DNA of 64,000 nucleotides from Rhyacophila brunnea (lineage: Eukaryota; Arthropoda; Insecta; Trichoptera; Rhyacophilidae): positions 2,232,001 to 2,296,000 of the forward strand of contig JAGYXB010000687.1 of the NCBI GenBank assembly GCA_022495005.1, given 5' to 3'. This document shows positions 42,714 to 55,716 of this stretch, piece by piece; position 1 is the stretch's first letter; each line of letters begins with the position of its first letter. Under the pieces are notes generated by a model, which was not told the DNA's origin, made no database searches, and saw nothing but the letters and a program-made list of their open reading frames with translations. The position numbers and the translations under genes were made by a program.

Positions 42714-45700
42714 TAGTCATACCGACGTTTAAGCAGTCACCCAAAATCACCCTACTTAACTTGATGACATTTTATCACCTGACACCTCTACGCATGATCT
42801 GACATTACATCAAATCTGGCTGAATAAACCCGAATAATCAACCAAATCGGATTGTCTGAATATGCCGTTTAGATTGGCACGCTGTAATTAAAATGTTGAA
42901 TAACACTTCGCTGCATCATAAACACAAGATTGTGTCGGCTGTCTATCATTTTGTTCGTCTTGTGATATCTTAAAACGATAATCGCAACTTTAGAATGAGG
43001 ATTCATTAGTCATTATTTTGTATAGTTCCTAGATAATTTGGCAAATTTATCATTGCCAATCCACCGCTCGTTTTTTATTTAGTAAGATGTTGAATATATT
43101 TTTTTTCATAACAATTAATTATGAATCCGATTGCATGTAACTTGTGTGAAAACAGAAACGTACATTATGGTCGTAAACACTTGTACTAATTAAATATGGC
43201 AAAAGAGCAGTGAGAACGAATGACATTTTCATCAACAAGAATTTCGCCGTGGTACCTACAGTAATATATCAAATATGTACTTACGTAGTAAAACTGATGC
43301 CTTCATGATACCAGGTCTCGAAATGGACAGGAGCGCACCGGAGCGTCGTTCCTGTTCGTGAAATCGGTAAAATTATCGCTCCGTCTCGTGGAAAAAATAA
43401 TTTGACCATTTGAACCAGACAGGCTAAAAATAGAAAATCTAACACACTTATTTTTATGAAATACCCATACAATTTGATAACTATGGAAATATCTTCAGAA
43501 AACTGTCTAGCGCTACGGTTCGTAAACTTTTCCATTTCGAGCGCTGCATGATACCATCTAATATCTATTTAGTACGTATATATCTGAATAAACTACTTAG
43601 TTATAAGAATGTTGTATATTATATTAGATAAGAAGTGCAACAAGTTTATCTTTTTTTAATATCCAATCGTTAAAAATCAATAAACTTCTCTCATAATTTG
43701 TTCGCTATATAGATTGAAAAGATCTGGATAGAGAGTAGATTTCTGGGAAACTTCCTCGCGAACGTCTATACCTATACCAATACGTCCTCTACTAATATCC
43801 ATAAGTATTAAATTCTATAGGTTGTTTATTAGACGAAAATTAATTTCTGATATCACTTTGATTGGTACTTACCAATACAGGTATATTCTAACATAACACT
43901 TAACTCCAAAATCACACAAAGTTGTGGTACTAGTGTTATGATGCATTCTAAGCGTTAAATATGAAACAATACATTGAACGGGAGTACCACCGATTGAGTT
44001 AATTATTTTTATTAGGAAAAAATAGATAATTCCTCGAGTTATCATTGTATTGTGACGTTAGACATAGCTCACCGCACAAACGCGCCATCGCACTGAGCGA
44101 GCACAACGAGTTCGAACTTCTGGCAAAAAACGGACCATTTTGCACATATAATACATCCGTATTTCATTTGGTGTTATCTGTGGTTATATAAAGATATGGT
44201 GTTATTGAGTGTTATGGAGTTGGAATAGGTCTGCTCAGAGTATACCTCGGGCACAACGGGTGGTACTTTTGTATGACATGAAAAAATATCAAATTATGTA
44301 GGAGATGACTTCTAGTCATTGAATCTTTTCCAGTCGCGACATTGGACTCTTAACCATTGCGATTTATTTTTTTATTTCTAAAAAATAACGTTAGTTAGGT
44401 ATAATTTCATAATTAACTAAATACTCTCTTTTCATTATTTTTTAAATTATATACGTTACTTTAGATGACAATCGTCTAACCGAAATTCCAACGTTTCGAT
44501 TTCTGAGATTTCGGTACCAAGAAATTGAGTGGGATTTTGGGGATTGCAAACTATATTTATCACATTATCTATTAATCATAATAAGAAAGTAATTAAAGGA
44601 TAGCACACTCAGTATAAAATTACACAACATACCTAACGACTTTATTTGTATGTGCATTCAACCTATTTTGTACAATCGCTCAACAACACGAATACTAGTT
44701 GTCATTAATAATTCGACAGTAAGTAGAAAAATAAGCCAACTTATGTTCCAAATTTGATTTTAAGTATAAAGAGCCAGATAATCAAAGTCATGTATTTGAA
44801 GTGTGTCGCTCTGAATATACCTACCCCAAGTTGCTATAATTAGGGCAGCGTTTCCGGTCTACTTGTGTGGAAGTTTAAGGGTATAATGGGACCGAAAGCA
44901 TTTGCTACAAAGGTTAAAGCTATTTAAAGCTCTTTGTAGTTATAAAATGCGAAACAAACATTCCATGTAGGTAGTCATTGCATGCGAACGGTAAAATTGA
45001 TTTAAGGTAAAAAGAAACATTATAATCACGCTTACCATAAAATATAGTTTATATTGTTTACAACACGAAAACTTATAAGGCTGGTGTTAGACTAAGCCAT
45101 TGGGTTGCGCCATTTCCTTTACATTGCCATATGGTGATCCAATATTGATGAATCTCGCCAATGAAGGCTTGAATGTCAAACTGCATTGCAAAGTGGGTAC
45201 TTCTGGAGTTGTCGGGTTGGACCATTACATCAGTAAATTTCGTATCGACATACTGGTTTCACTGGCAAACTTGTCACCTGGCCGGATATGGCGGAGATAT
45301 TCAGGTGAAAACCTTATCCTTATAGTAGTGTCTTGAAATGTATTAAAAAAGGACGACGTGTGACAATGCTAGCAGCAATACTAATACAACTGCGAATCGC
45401 GTTTATCGTACCCATGATGTCACTATGGAGTGCTTTACCTATACGCCCGATTAAGGCTGGGTGTGGTGCAGGGTGGTTTGGTTTGGTGTTGCCATAAGCT
45501 TAAAAGATTAAATGAGATGATTAGGTTTCATATCATTAATAAAACATACCTATAAAGAAAGATTAAGCACACCTAATCATTTTATTTTGATAAACTATTC
45601 ATCTTTGCGAAATAATAATTATACACAATGTTACAAATCTTGTTGATTTACTTTTAATTTATAAGTTGATTGATATGTTTGATTTCTGATAACTATGAAT

Positions 45701-46027
45701 ATTATATAAAACCCTCACGTAAGTTTTTTTTAACTCTTACACGTGGCATAAAAACCATGTTTTGTTTAATAAAAGCTCTGCATACATTTTTTCGATTTAA
45801 AAAGAATAATTACTTGTAAACTTTGATGGATGGAATTCCATACGTAGTAATAACGCACACCCAGGGGCGTACCAAACGGGGGCTTTGATTGTGCACGGAA
45901 CCTCGGCGGTACGATTCTGGGTCGGCAAAATTAAATTAACATGTGAAGTTCAATTCTATAAATGGAATGTTGTGTTGAAATATAAGAACAGTAAAATCAC
46001 TATGGAAAATGCCATATTTAAACATAA
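42714..46027. other. Intergenic or intronic, no gene assigned
   Basis: Holds a possible small TE with inverted TCTCGAAATGGA/TCCATTTCGAG around 43315-43540, which contains an 84-codon minus-strand frame, and an unrecognised plus-strand frame at 45100-45336 ending near a donor-like CAG|gtgaaa. Neither matches a protein I know. Confidence 0.35.
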
Positions 46028-46215
46028 TAATAACACTCTCGTGGTGTAGTGCGTAAGGCGCTGGCCTTTCATCCAAGAGCTCCGGGTTCGATCCCGGTGA
46101 GCTCAAAAATATATTGACATACTCTAATATGTAGATTCCTCAAGCCTGGGAGTTTTGCCACTGTAACTGGGCTTCATGGCCTATTGTGGTGTTTAACAAA
46201 GAAACAAAAAAAAAA
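46028..46215 (+). mobile_element. tRNA-derived SINE, family 2 copy 2
   Basis: TCTCGTGGTGTAGTGCGTAA with GGCGCTGGCC (A-box side), GGGTTCGATCCCGG (B box), body with CAAGCCTGGGAGTTTT and a terminal poly(A). Same head and body order as 1782-1985. Confidence 0.75.
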
Positions 46216-49200
46216 ATTCTAATTTCCAATATCAAATCAATATCCTATCCTCTATATCCATTGTATTTGTTATTTTTATTATGTATTTGTTATTGTATTG
46301 TATGTAAACTCAATATCCACATACTGTGGGTGTCATAAAAAATCAATACAATGTTTTTAACGAATTTCACCCAAAATTGCCATATATTATTACGGTTTCA
46401 CTTTCAATGTTTTATCACAAACCTCATCCAATAATTCCACTCTGATCCTCTAATGATAACTATTGATAGTTTCACTTTATATTACAATATAAATAATTTA
46501 TTATGTACTTACTTCATTCATAATCTTATATATTTTATTATTTTGTATTCATAAAAAGCATCATTCATGAATTTAACTATTTCTTATTCAACAAATACTA
46601 TTTAAAATTTAAGAACGTACCGATCTTTATGCCGCCAAAATAAATAACCATGTATACTTTGGAACACTTCATAAACATACTTATTAGAAAAATACTTTTC
46701 TAGACGTGATTCGATCTCACATATATCGGAATCAAGAAAATGTGCTTGACCAATTTAGCCGCCTACTCCATACTATATATTGGACCTATTAGAAAAACAT
46801 TTTATAGGTGTAACGAATAATGTATGGTTATTTTTATATGGGGGGGTGGCAAATTTGATTTGGCACCCGGGCGGTAAATACGATTGGCGCGGATCTGTGC
46901 ACACCATACCGTGACGAAGTGTTATAAAAGTTTTTTATTTTCAAAAGCTTCCATTCAAGCTTACAACATTTACAGAACAAATACAATTTGCTTTCAATTG
47001 AAATATATGATAATATTATTATCATTGTGTAGTAAAAGTTTACATACATATATAAATAGTTTATATTATATTTTATAAACTGTATTTTATACACTCGTAA
47101 GTCAGTGCTTTCCGACCCTTTAATGCGTCAAAACGTATTTTTTTTAAATAATAAAATATTCGCACACATTGAGGAATTCTTAAGTTACTATCTATGATAT
47201 ATTATTTATATTAAAGTCAAAAGAGCATAATAATTGATAATATGCAACTTTACAGAAATGCATTTTGAAATAACAATTATATTGGATTCCTCATATATAT
47301 TTTCACTACCCTATCAAAATATTTGTAATTTCTCTCATAAAAATCTTGTCGATACAATTTTGAGAAGCTAAATATGACATTTTAAATAATCTAACCTCAC
47401 AAATAACTCAATTTCAGCAAACATACCTGACACCCTTTTGGCGTAGCATCTTCGAAAAAACCGCTTGAATTTTTTTGTAATAAAAGTCTATCATAAAATT
47501 CGTTTTCGTGTATATACTGTTGAGGAATGCAACTATTTTAAATGTCCTAGTTATACATCCCCAGCGATCCCTGCATTCCGATGCCCACATAACTGAAGGT
47601 ATTGAGAGGCCAGTAGCGTCATTCATTTGGGAGGACCATCGTGAAAGCGACCTTCCTATCCCTCACTGACTCCTTATGTTTTCGCTGACGATGACCCATT
47701 CTAAATTATTATTTTCACTTCTGGCTATACATAAATATAATGTTAAATTATATTAGAACCTCAGAAACGTATGGTTACAGAAATATGTGGTACCAATTTT
47801 TAGAATAGTTTTTATTAAATTTTCTTCAATAGACGGAATCTTCTTTTGTATAATACCACATTTTTCATCTTGCGACATTTTTCCCCATCGTGGTGACACC
47901 CGGTTGGGAAGCTCTGTCGTATGTAACACAATATGTATATTTGTTGCGTCGTTACATTTTTATGATCATGTTGGTAATATATGACAATATGACTGTCTTA
48001 TTTTATTTTATTTATTCCCTAAGGGATTTGCAGATGACGATCTATATCCTCAATAACATTCTACATACGGCGTTTCCCAAACTTAACAGGCACCTTGAAT
48101 ATTTTAGTATATTTTTTTAATTTTTGAATCAATATCGAATTGAAACACGATACCTTTCGTTTTGTTTTTTTAGCTCTTTCAGTTAAAAATAAAAAAAATA
48201 CCGACGAATTTAAGAAATTCCGTTCAGAACTATATTGTGTTTATCGTGGAATCAAATTTTATTGATAAATTCCATTCAATTATTTTAATTCCAGTTAGTG
48301 AACATTTCTCGTTTTCTCGAGAATCTCATTGATTTTTTCTCGAGAAATGAAAATTTTCGAAATTTTGGAAAATTAATTGCTCGAGATTGGTCTTTTATGA
48401 TTCTTTCTCCAGAATTATCGAGACGAGATTTCTCTGTCACAACCTCTAATTACGAGTAGATTTTTCAAGCATCGTCTAAAATGTAAAAAGACGGTTGCTA
48501 TCATTAAAATGTTATTTTTATTGGGTGTCCAATAAAACAATTTCAATTAAAATTTAGTTTTTTTTTTACTTACAACACAATAATAATAATAAATACAATT
48601 ACAATACAATAATAATAATAAACACTATTGATCATTCAACGATTTTCAAATGAACCATTAAACAAATTGATTAGAATACTGCATCGGTGTGCTCCATTTC
48701 GGTAATTTTGGTATGTCAGTTCTGAATAATTTTGTCTTCTCCGATTACAACAGGCGTAGTGTTTTGATACATCTGACGACGTCTGGCTCACCAAAAAGGC
48801 CGTGAAGCTCATTAAGTTATATAATTTAATTATTGAACACCGTACATAGAATTTACAATTGTTTGTCTGCTGGTAAAATATATTAACTATTACGTTAAAC
48901 CACTTGTTGTCAGACAGTCAGTGGAAGATCTTATCAATCAATGTGGTTGATTCACAAACTTTCTCGTAAATTAGTCTTGGCAAGAAAATATGGCGGGACG
49001 TCAACTGGTGGTTGATAAAGAGGCTATACATTATTTAAAGGGGATGAGAGCGGGTCAACGCAATAAGAAGGCCACCAAACTTTAGTCTCCGTTATCTCCT
49101 ATATATTATTATCCTAAGAGATTTTGGAAAATTCACTAACGGCTCATTTAAGCGACATTTTATTGTTATTTTTACATCTTCACTTCAAAATGTGCGCTAC

Positions 49201-49720
49201 CGATTCATCTACCGTTTGAATTGACCACATTTCACAAATTTTCAATGATTTCACAGGTACTTGACGTTTATAACTGATATTTTCTCATACAGCGTATACA
49301 ATTCGCCATACTTCTTTTAACATACAGCAGAATGACGTCTTCGTCGCTTAAGACCTTCTAATCCTTTATTTGACAAACGGATTCGATTATTTTTATTCAA
49401 ATATCGTAATGTAGGCATTGGCGCACTTTTTTCCGGTGAAAAAACCATAATCTTGCTACAATTCACTGCGTAAATAAAAATCTGACAGGTGTGTCCGCCA
49501 CTGTCCGTCATATCATAGATAACGTGACATTCCAAATTTGATTTTTTTAAATACTTCTTTGTGGCTGTTCACCCACTATTTTTGTTATTGAATAATTACC
49601 TAGGCTACTAATTTCCATACTAAAAAAGTTGCCATTGCAAACAATGAAAGAAATTAATACGAATTGTTATAGTTATCAAAATGTGTGATATTGTATAATA
49701 TCTACCTATTTTTTTCGTCT
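46216..49720. other. Intergenic or intronic, fragments only
   Basis: Contains a CACCCGGGCGGTAAATACG string near 46866 related to the element at 29471, a TCTCGAGAA-rich piece at 48300-48440 like the hAT MITE at 42142, and short AATAATAATAA runs at 48585-48625. No gene recognised. Confidence 0.4.
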
Positions 49721-49721
49721 C

Positions 49722-52345
49722 TATCATCATCAATCTTGACCTATACACTGCTGGATGAAGGCCTCCTAAGCCTTATTCTACTCCTTACTTACACATGAAT
49801 TGTTATATTTATCAAAATCAGTGATATAATATTATAATCTACCTATCTATATATAATGCCATTATTATCACGAGCCTCAATAAATCCACTGCTGGATGAA
49901 GGCCTCTCTACGTTGATTGTATTCTTGACAGTATTGAATTTCTAATGTTATTTATCTACATATTCATATCGTCATCATAATCATCATCATCATCATCAAC
50001 TAGGATCAATCCACTACTGGATGAAGGGTTCCGCAACCTGATTCTACTACTATCGGTTTAACGAATTTGCGATATTATACCTATTTCTATCATTCTTATA
50101 TCATCGACCTGAACCAATCCACTGCTGGATAATGGCCTCCCTAGCCCGGTTCTACTCCTTTCTGTCATATGAATTGCTGTATTTATCAAAATCGGTGATA
50201 TTATATTTAAAAACATATTCATATCGTCATCATCATCATCAACCAGGATCCATCCACTGCTTAATAAAGACCTCCCTAGCCTGATTCTACTCCTTTTGTC
50301 ATATGAATGTATGTATTTATCAAAATCTGTGATATTATATGTATCTACACATTCATATCGTCATCATCATCATCATCATTATCATATACCTGAACCAATC
50401 CACTGCTTAATAAAGACCCCTTAGCCTAATTCTCCTCCTTTCTGTCATATGAATTTCTGTATTTATCAAAATCGGTGATATTATATTTATCTACATATTC
50501 ATATCGTCATCATCATCATTATCATCATCATCATCATCGACCTGAAACAATCCACTGCTTAATAAAGACCTCCCTAGTCAGATTCTACTCCTTTCTGTCA
50601 TATGAATTTCTGTATTTATCAAAATCGGTGATATTATATTTATTTAAATATTCATATCGTCATCATCATCATCAACCAGGATCCATCCACTGCTTAATAA
50701 AGACCTCCCTAGCTTGATTCTACTCCTTTTGTCATATGAATGTATGTATTTATCAAAATCTGTGATATTATATGTATCGACACATTCATATCGTCATCAT
50801 CATCATCATCATTATCATATACCTGAACCAATCCACTGCTTAATAAAGACCCCCTTAGCCTAATTCTCCTCCTTTCTGTCATATGAATTTCTGTATTTAT
50901 CAAAATCGGTGATATTATATTTATCTACATATTCATATCGTCATCATCATCATCATCATCATCGACCTGAACCAATCCACTGCTTAATAAAGACCTCCCT
51001 AGCCAGATTCTACTCCTTTCTGTCATATGGATTTCTGTATTTATCAAAATCGGTGATATTATATTTATTTACATATTCATATCGTCATCATCATCATCAT
51101 TGACCTGAACCAATCCACTATTAAAGACCTCCTTAGCCTGATTCTACTCCTTTCTGTCATATGCATTGCTGTATTTATCAAAATCGGTGATATTATATTT
51201 ATCTACATATTCATATGGTCATTATCATTATCATCATCATTGACCTGAACCAATCCACTGCTTAATAAAGACCTCCCTAGCCAGATTCTACTCCTTTCTG
51301 TCATATGAATTGCTGTATTTATCAAAATCGGTGATATTATATTTATCTACATATTCATATCGTCATCATCATCATCATCGACCTAAACCAATCCACTGTT
51401 TAATAAAGACCTCCCTAGCTTGATTCTACTCCTTTCTGTCATATGAATTGCTGTATTTATCAAAATCGGTGATATTATATTTATTTACATATTCATATCG
51501 TCATTATCATCATTATCATCATCATCATCATCGACCTGAAACAATCCACTGCTTAATAAAGACCTCGCTAGCCTGATTCTACTCTTTTCTGTCATATGAA
51601 TTTGTGTATTTATCAAAATCGGTGATATTATATTTATTTACATATTCATATCATCATTATCATCGACCTAAACAAATCCACTACTTAAAGACCTCCTTAG
51701 CCTGATTCTACTCCTTTCTGTGATATGAATTTCTGTATTTATCAAAATCGGTGATATTACATTTATCTACATATTCATATCGTCATCATCATCAACCAGG
51801 ATCAATTCACTGCTGGATGAAGAGTTCCGCAACCTGATTCTACTACTATATTATACCTATTTCTATCGTCCTTATCATCATTGACCTGAACCCATCTATT
51901 GCTGGATAAAGGCCTCCCATGCCTGATTCTACTCCTTTCTGTCATTTGAATTGCTGTATTTATCAAAATCGGTGATAATATATTATATCTATTTCCATTA
52001 TCATTATGAACCTGAATCAATCCACCGGTGGATGAAGGCCTCTCTAAGTTGTTTGAATTTCTGTCGGTCATATGAATTACTATATTTATCAAAATTGCTG
52101 ATATTATATTTTCCCATTCATAATATCGTCATTATCATCATCAACCAAGATTAATCCACTGCTGGATGAAGGTTATCCCAACCTAATTCTACTCTTCTTG
52201 GTCATATAAACTGCAATATTTTTTAAATTTGTGATTTTATATACTTACCCATTTATATCGTCATTATCGTCATCAACCTGTACCAATCCACTGCTGGATG
52301 AAGGCCTTTTTAAGCTGATTCCACATCTTTAGGTCTTATAAATTC
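49722..52345. repeat. Tandem array (~20 monomers of ~130-155 bp) derived from an RTE LINE 3' end
   Basis: Each monomer has a (TCA)n run, then CCTGAACCAATCCACTGCT, TAATAAAGACCTCCCTAGCC or GGATGAAGGCCTC, TGATTCTACTCCTTTCTGTC, ATATGAATTGCTGTATTTAT and CAAAATCGGTGATATTATAT. The TCA run plus CC-TGAA-C--ATCCACTGCTGGATGAAGGCCTC is the reverse complement of the 3' end of the RTE LINE at 34910-36112. Central monomers carry TTAATAAAG instead of GGATGAAGG; outer monomers are closer to the LINE. Length differences come mostly from the TCA run. Confidence 0.88.
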
Positions 52346-52689
52346 CTATTCTTATCAGATATAATATGTATTACTTCATTATTTATCAACATTTGTCTCG
52401 ATATGAATGTCCCGCACCGGGAAACTATATTGTTTAAGTTTAATTTTTAAAACAAAATATGATTTTTACGATATTATTCTGTGGCTCCAAGCATTTATTT
52501 TTTATAGACAATGAAACAAAATAATGTTTAAATTTATTTTTTATGCTGCTAACCTTTTTCTATTATGTAAATGGGACCCGAAAGAGATTAATATTCGCGT
52601 TATATTGGATCGCTATTTATGATAATCACGATTGAGATGTATAACTATTTATCATATTTAAATGCACATACCTACACATATATTGTATT

Positions 52690-53030
52690 AAAATTAAAAT
52701 GACAGTGGTAGCAATCGGCGATTGCCAGCTGTTTTGCTAGGCTTAGCAGCCTGAAATGGTGTCAGATGATATTGAGAAGGCCAGACTCCAGAATAGACTA
52801 CGCACATGACTCCAAATTTGTATTTGCAGTGACGACATGCATATCGTAAAACTGACAAATCAGATAAATTTTCAATTGTCTGACGTGAATGAAAATCCAT
52901 CCCGAAGGGACAACTATGGCGCCGTCTATACACACTTATTATATTAAAATCCAACACCAAGTCACTATGATGAAAAGCTGTCTGCAAGACCTAGCGAGAC
53001 AGACTGGCGAGAGCCAGCTGGCTCAGCTAG
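52690..53030 (+). mobile_element. Helitron-like 3' terminus, copy 2
   Basis: Ends with GCTGTCTGCAAGACCTAGCG, AGACAGACTGG, a perfect 14-bp palindrome GAGCCAGCTGGCTC (53011-53024) and CTAG at 53027-53030, followed by T. The terminal 60 bp match the copy at 27427. The start is uncertain and no Rep/helicase sequence is visible. Confidence 0.5.
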
Positions 53031-53339
53031 TATTATATAAATACCTATTATATTTTAACTAAATATAGAAATGACGTGACGTTTGAATAGTTCTAAAATG
53101 CGCCGCTAGAGTGTTCTGTTAAGAACGAATATTTTTAAACATTTTACATAGGTAATTGATGTCTACTTAAAATAATATATTTTTATGTAAGTAGTTAGTT
53201 CTATATTATAATAAGTACTAAAATAATCTATCATCACTAAACATATACAATATTTTTGTAGAATTCATTTATTTTTATTAAATAAATAAATAATTACTAT
53301 ATTTTCAAGAAAATTTTATAAAAATCAAAAGATAAATTA

Positions 53340-53600
53340 ATTTCTCCACTCTTTTGCGGAGCATATATGAGCCTCCACAAAGTGGAGTTTACATAAATGT
53401 ATTGTGTATTTTTATAAGGATCTTTTTCTGGATTGAACACACATCTAAAAATCAACATTATGAAATATGATACCCGAGAGATATAGGTTCGATTCCTGCA
53501 GGGTGTCTTCCTTTTTTCGAAAAAGATTTTTTCTATTGGTTATAATACATTTTCTCAGAAGTGTTAGAATTATGTATATTCAAAAATGATTATATTTACT
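53340..53600. mobile_element. SINE fragments (family 1 tail, then family 3 copy 2)
   Basis: ATATGAGCCTCCACAAAGTG resembles the tail of SINE family 1 in reverse. From 53465 it reads CCGAGAGATATAGGTTCGAT, TCCTGCAGGGTGTC, GATTTTTTCTATTGGTTATA and TCAGAAGTGTT, as in the SINE at 8330. Confidence 0.5.
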
Positions 53601-55060
53601 TGTATTAACATAATATGTAGTAATAAATAAATAAATATATACCGAATATATTATCTAGAAAACATATTTTTAGAATATAATATTACAACATCGTCGTCCT
53701 AGAGCCGGTGCAAAGTTATGAAGTGGTAAGTCTACCCCAACTTAAGTTGGTAGGTTAACTGGAAAAGTACCTATTAGCACGGTATAATTCTGAGGCTGTT
53801 TTTCCGAGACTTCGATATTGGGTAAATTAAAAGCCTAAAAAAAGGAAAACGTAATTCAATATCTTTATACTGTCAAAACTAAATAATTACAAGAGATTTT
53901 GTGTAAAAGAGAAGAAAAAATATGCATTTCTGTCGTAATGAATTAAATATTACATGCATTTTGCTTGCCGAGGCGAGACGGATGGCACAATAATGAGGTG
54001 TTGATTTTTCATCGTCAATGAAGATGTTTTTTTTTTGCTTTAAGTTGTTGTTAATTTATTTTATTGTGATCGGTTTTATGCATCGTTAGCTGGAAAAATT
54101 GCGTACTTTTGTAAATTATACATTTTCTAAAAATTTAATAAATTTCTTGTTTATTATTGCACTAAAACAGATATCGCGGCATAGATTTTTTGTAGAGGTA
54201 TATTTTTATGAAAATGTCAAAACAGATGTTACATTAACACTTCACTATATTATACTTTTTATCAGATTGACTATTTATTAATTATTATATATAAAATATA
54301 CACAATTTTCTTATAAATATTGTAATCGTAAGATATTTCTTAAGATTTTGCTAGTAGATTTATAAAATATATAAATTTCGACTGTGGAAAGGAAAAAACG
54401 CGTAATCCACACAAATCAAAATTTACAGTAGGCACAAACACGTTTTTGTTATGATTTTCAGTCAAAGTTAAAACACAAATGGTAATGACCTTTTTTTTTA
54501 ATTGCTAGCTAAATTTAGATAATAAATTGGCATTTGCAGCTTACATCCTTTTGATACAACGTGTACAATGTTATTATGCAATAAAACCTATTTAAAAAAA
54601 ACTGAGGGTTACGCCCTTTTTCCTTTCTAAAGTCCATTTAATATAAGTATTATACGACTAGTAATAATTATTCTAATTAAGCTGGATATTGTTCGAATAA
54701 ATTTCGAAGAATAAGATGTTTGTAAACGATTTCAGTTTAATGAGTTGTCAGAGTTATTCAAAATATAAATTGTTGTATAAATAGCTAGACAAAATTTATT
54801 ACCTATATTAATAGACGTATCTATATTCGCAAGTGTTTCCCAAAGTATGGTACGCATAAGTTAAAATATTTCAGGGGTTTTAGGTACACTCGTGATAAGG
54901 TTTATCTAACCAACGGATTTTTGTCTTAAATATAAAAGTACCTAAGTAGAGGTAAACAATATTTCTAAATAAGATGTTTTAAGTAGCTAACGAAACCAGT
55001 TTTTCATAAACATATTAATAAATTACAATAAAATAAAAATATTTTTATACATTGCTGTGA
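53601..55060. other. Intergenic or intronic, AT-rich
   Basis: No gene recognised. AGTGTTTCCCAAAGTATGGT at 54833 resembles one end of a hAT element; no partner end was found. Confidence 0.4.
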
Positions 55061-55074
55061 TGTAAGTAATCGTT

Positions 55075-55245
55075 TCGGTTGTATCTTCTTCTGCTTTCAT
55101 TAGGATGTCCATTATTCAGGTAGACGATGTTATGGATACCACGCAGTACCTTCAATCAGCCTCGTTGGTCCCCATTATTTTTGCATCTTTCCAGGCCATA
55201 TCAGCATCCCGTAGTGCTTTCTACAGTGAGTTGTATCCAGGGAAC
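55075..55245 (-). mobile_element. LINE family A fragment, minus strand
   Basis: On the minus strand: ALRDADMAWKDAKIMGTNEA and RYCVVSIT, homologous to the final segment of LINE A, ending in a GCAGAAGAAGAT tail. The only LINE A copy seen on the minus strand. Confidence 0.6.
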
Positions 55246-55559
55246 TCAGAAATAATGGGAGCTGAAATACCTAACGGGTAATGAGAAGCAGATAATCGAT
55301 CTTGAGTAAGGAAGAATACGGGATAAATTTAAACACGTGTCAAGAATACGTTATACGTCGAATATTGACAAATGCTCTCGGTTTATGTATTGACGCTCAT
55401 TTAATATTGGTGTATTACACACACTATTGTACGTCTATAATGCGTGATTCATTTTTGTAGGACACTCACATATTCAAGACCCTGTGTCAAAATTTACTGT
55501 ATTGGTATAATATAGCCTGTCGTAATTATATTTATTATTTGTTCTGTGGTTGTATCTAA

Positions 55560-55716
55560 AGTCGCATTTAGACCAAGCGAGCGAATGTTCTTCGAACGAA
55601 TCTTCCCCCACTCCAGCGAAATTCTTATGCTCGCTCAACAAAAAGCGTTTACGTCATGATAATTTCGCTGGAGTGGGGGAAGAACAAACATTCGCTCGCT
55701 TGGTCTAAATGCGGCT
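55560..55716. mobile_element. Hairpin MITE, 157 bp
   Basis: The left arm GTCGCATTTAGACCAAGCGA, GCGAATGTTC and TTCCCCCACTCCAGCGAAAT is matched almost base for base by the reverse complement of the right arm, leaving a loop of about 30 bases. GC-rich compared with its flanks. Confidence 0.8.

Noticed and set aside
43281..43535. Minus-strand 84-codon ORF ending at a strong donor-like ACTAC|gtaagt
   Set aside because: It starts with a true ATG, but the ends of the region are inverted (TCTCGAAATGGA/TCCATTTCGAG), so a small TE is more likely. No homolog recognised.
45100..45336. Plus-strand frame with a donor-like CAG|gtgaaa near its end
   Set aside because: No family recognised and no partner exon. 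It begins in repeat-like sequence. A search could revive it.
47414..47626. Minus-strand frame with SECRDRWGCITRTFK, reminiscent of a MADF domain (ECxxRWxxLR)
   Set aside because: Only one short motif fits and there is no second block or start. It could be a relic of a MADF-type transposon protein, but the support is too thin.
49317..49535. Minus-strand 72-codon ORF with a basic tail (GLKRRRRHSAVC)
   Set aside because: No domain recognised and no neighbouring exon-like blocks.
49722..52345. CRISPR-like regular repeat array
   Set aside because: Monomers of 130-155 bp with (TCA)n runs and no short repeats alternating with unique spacers, in a eukaryotic context. It is a tandem satellite.
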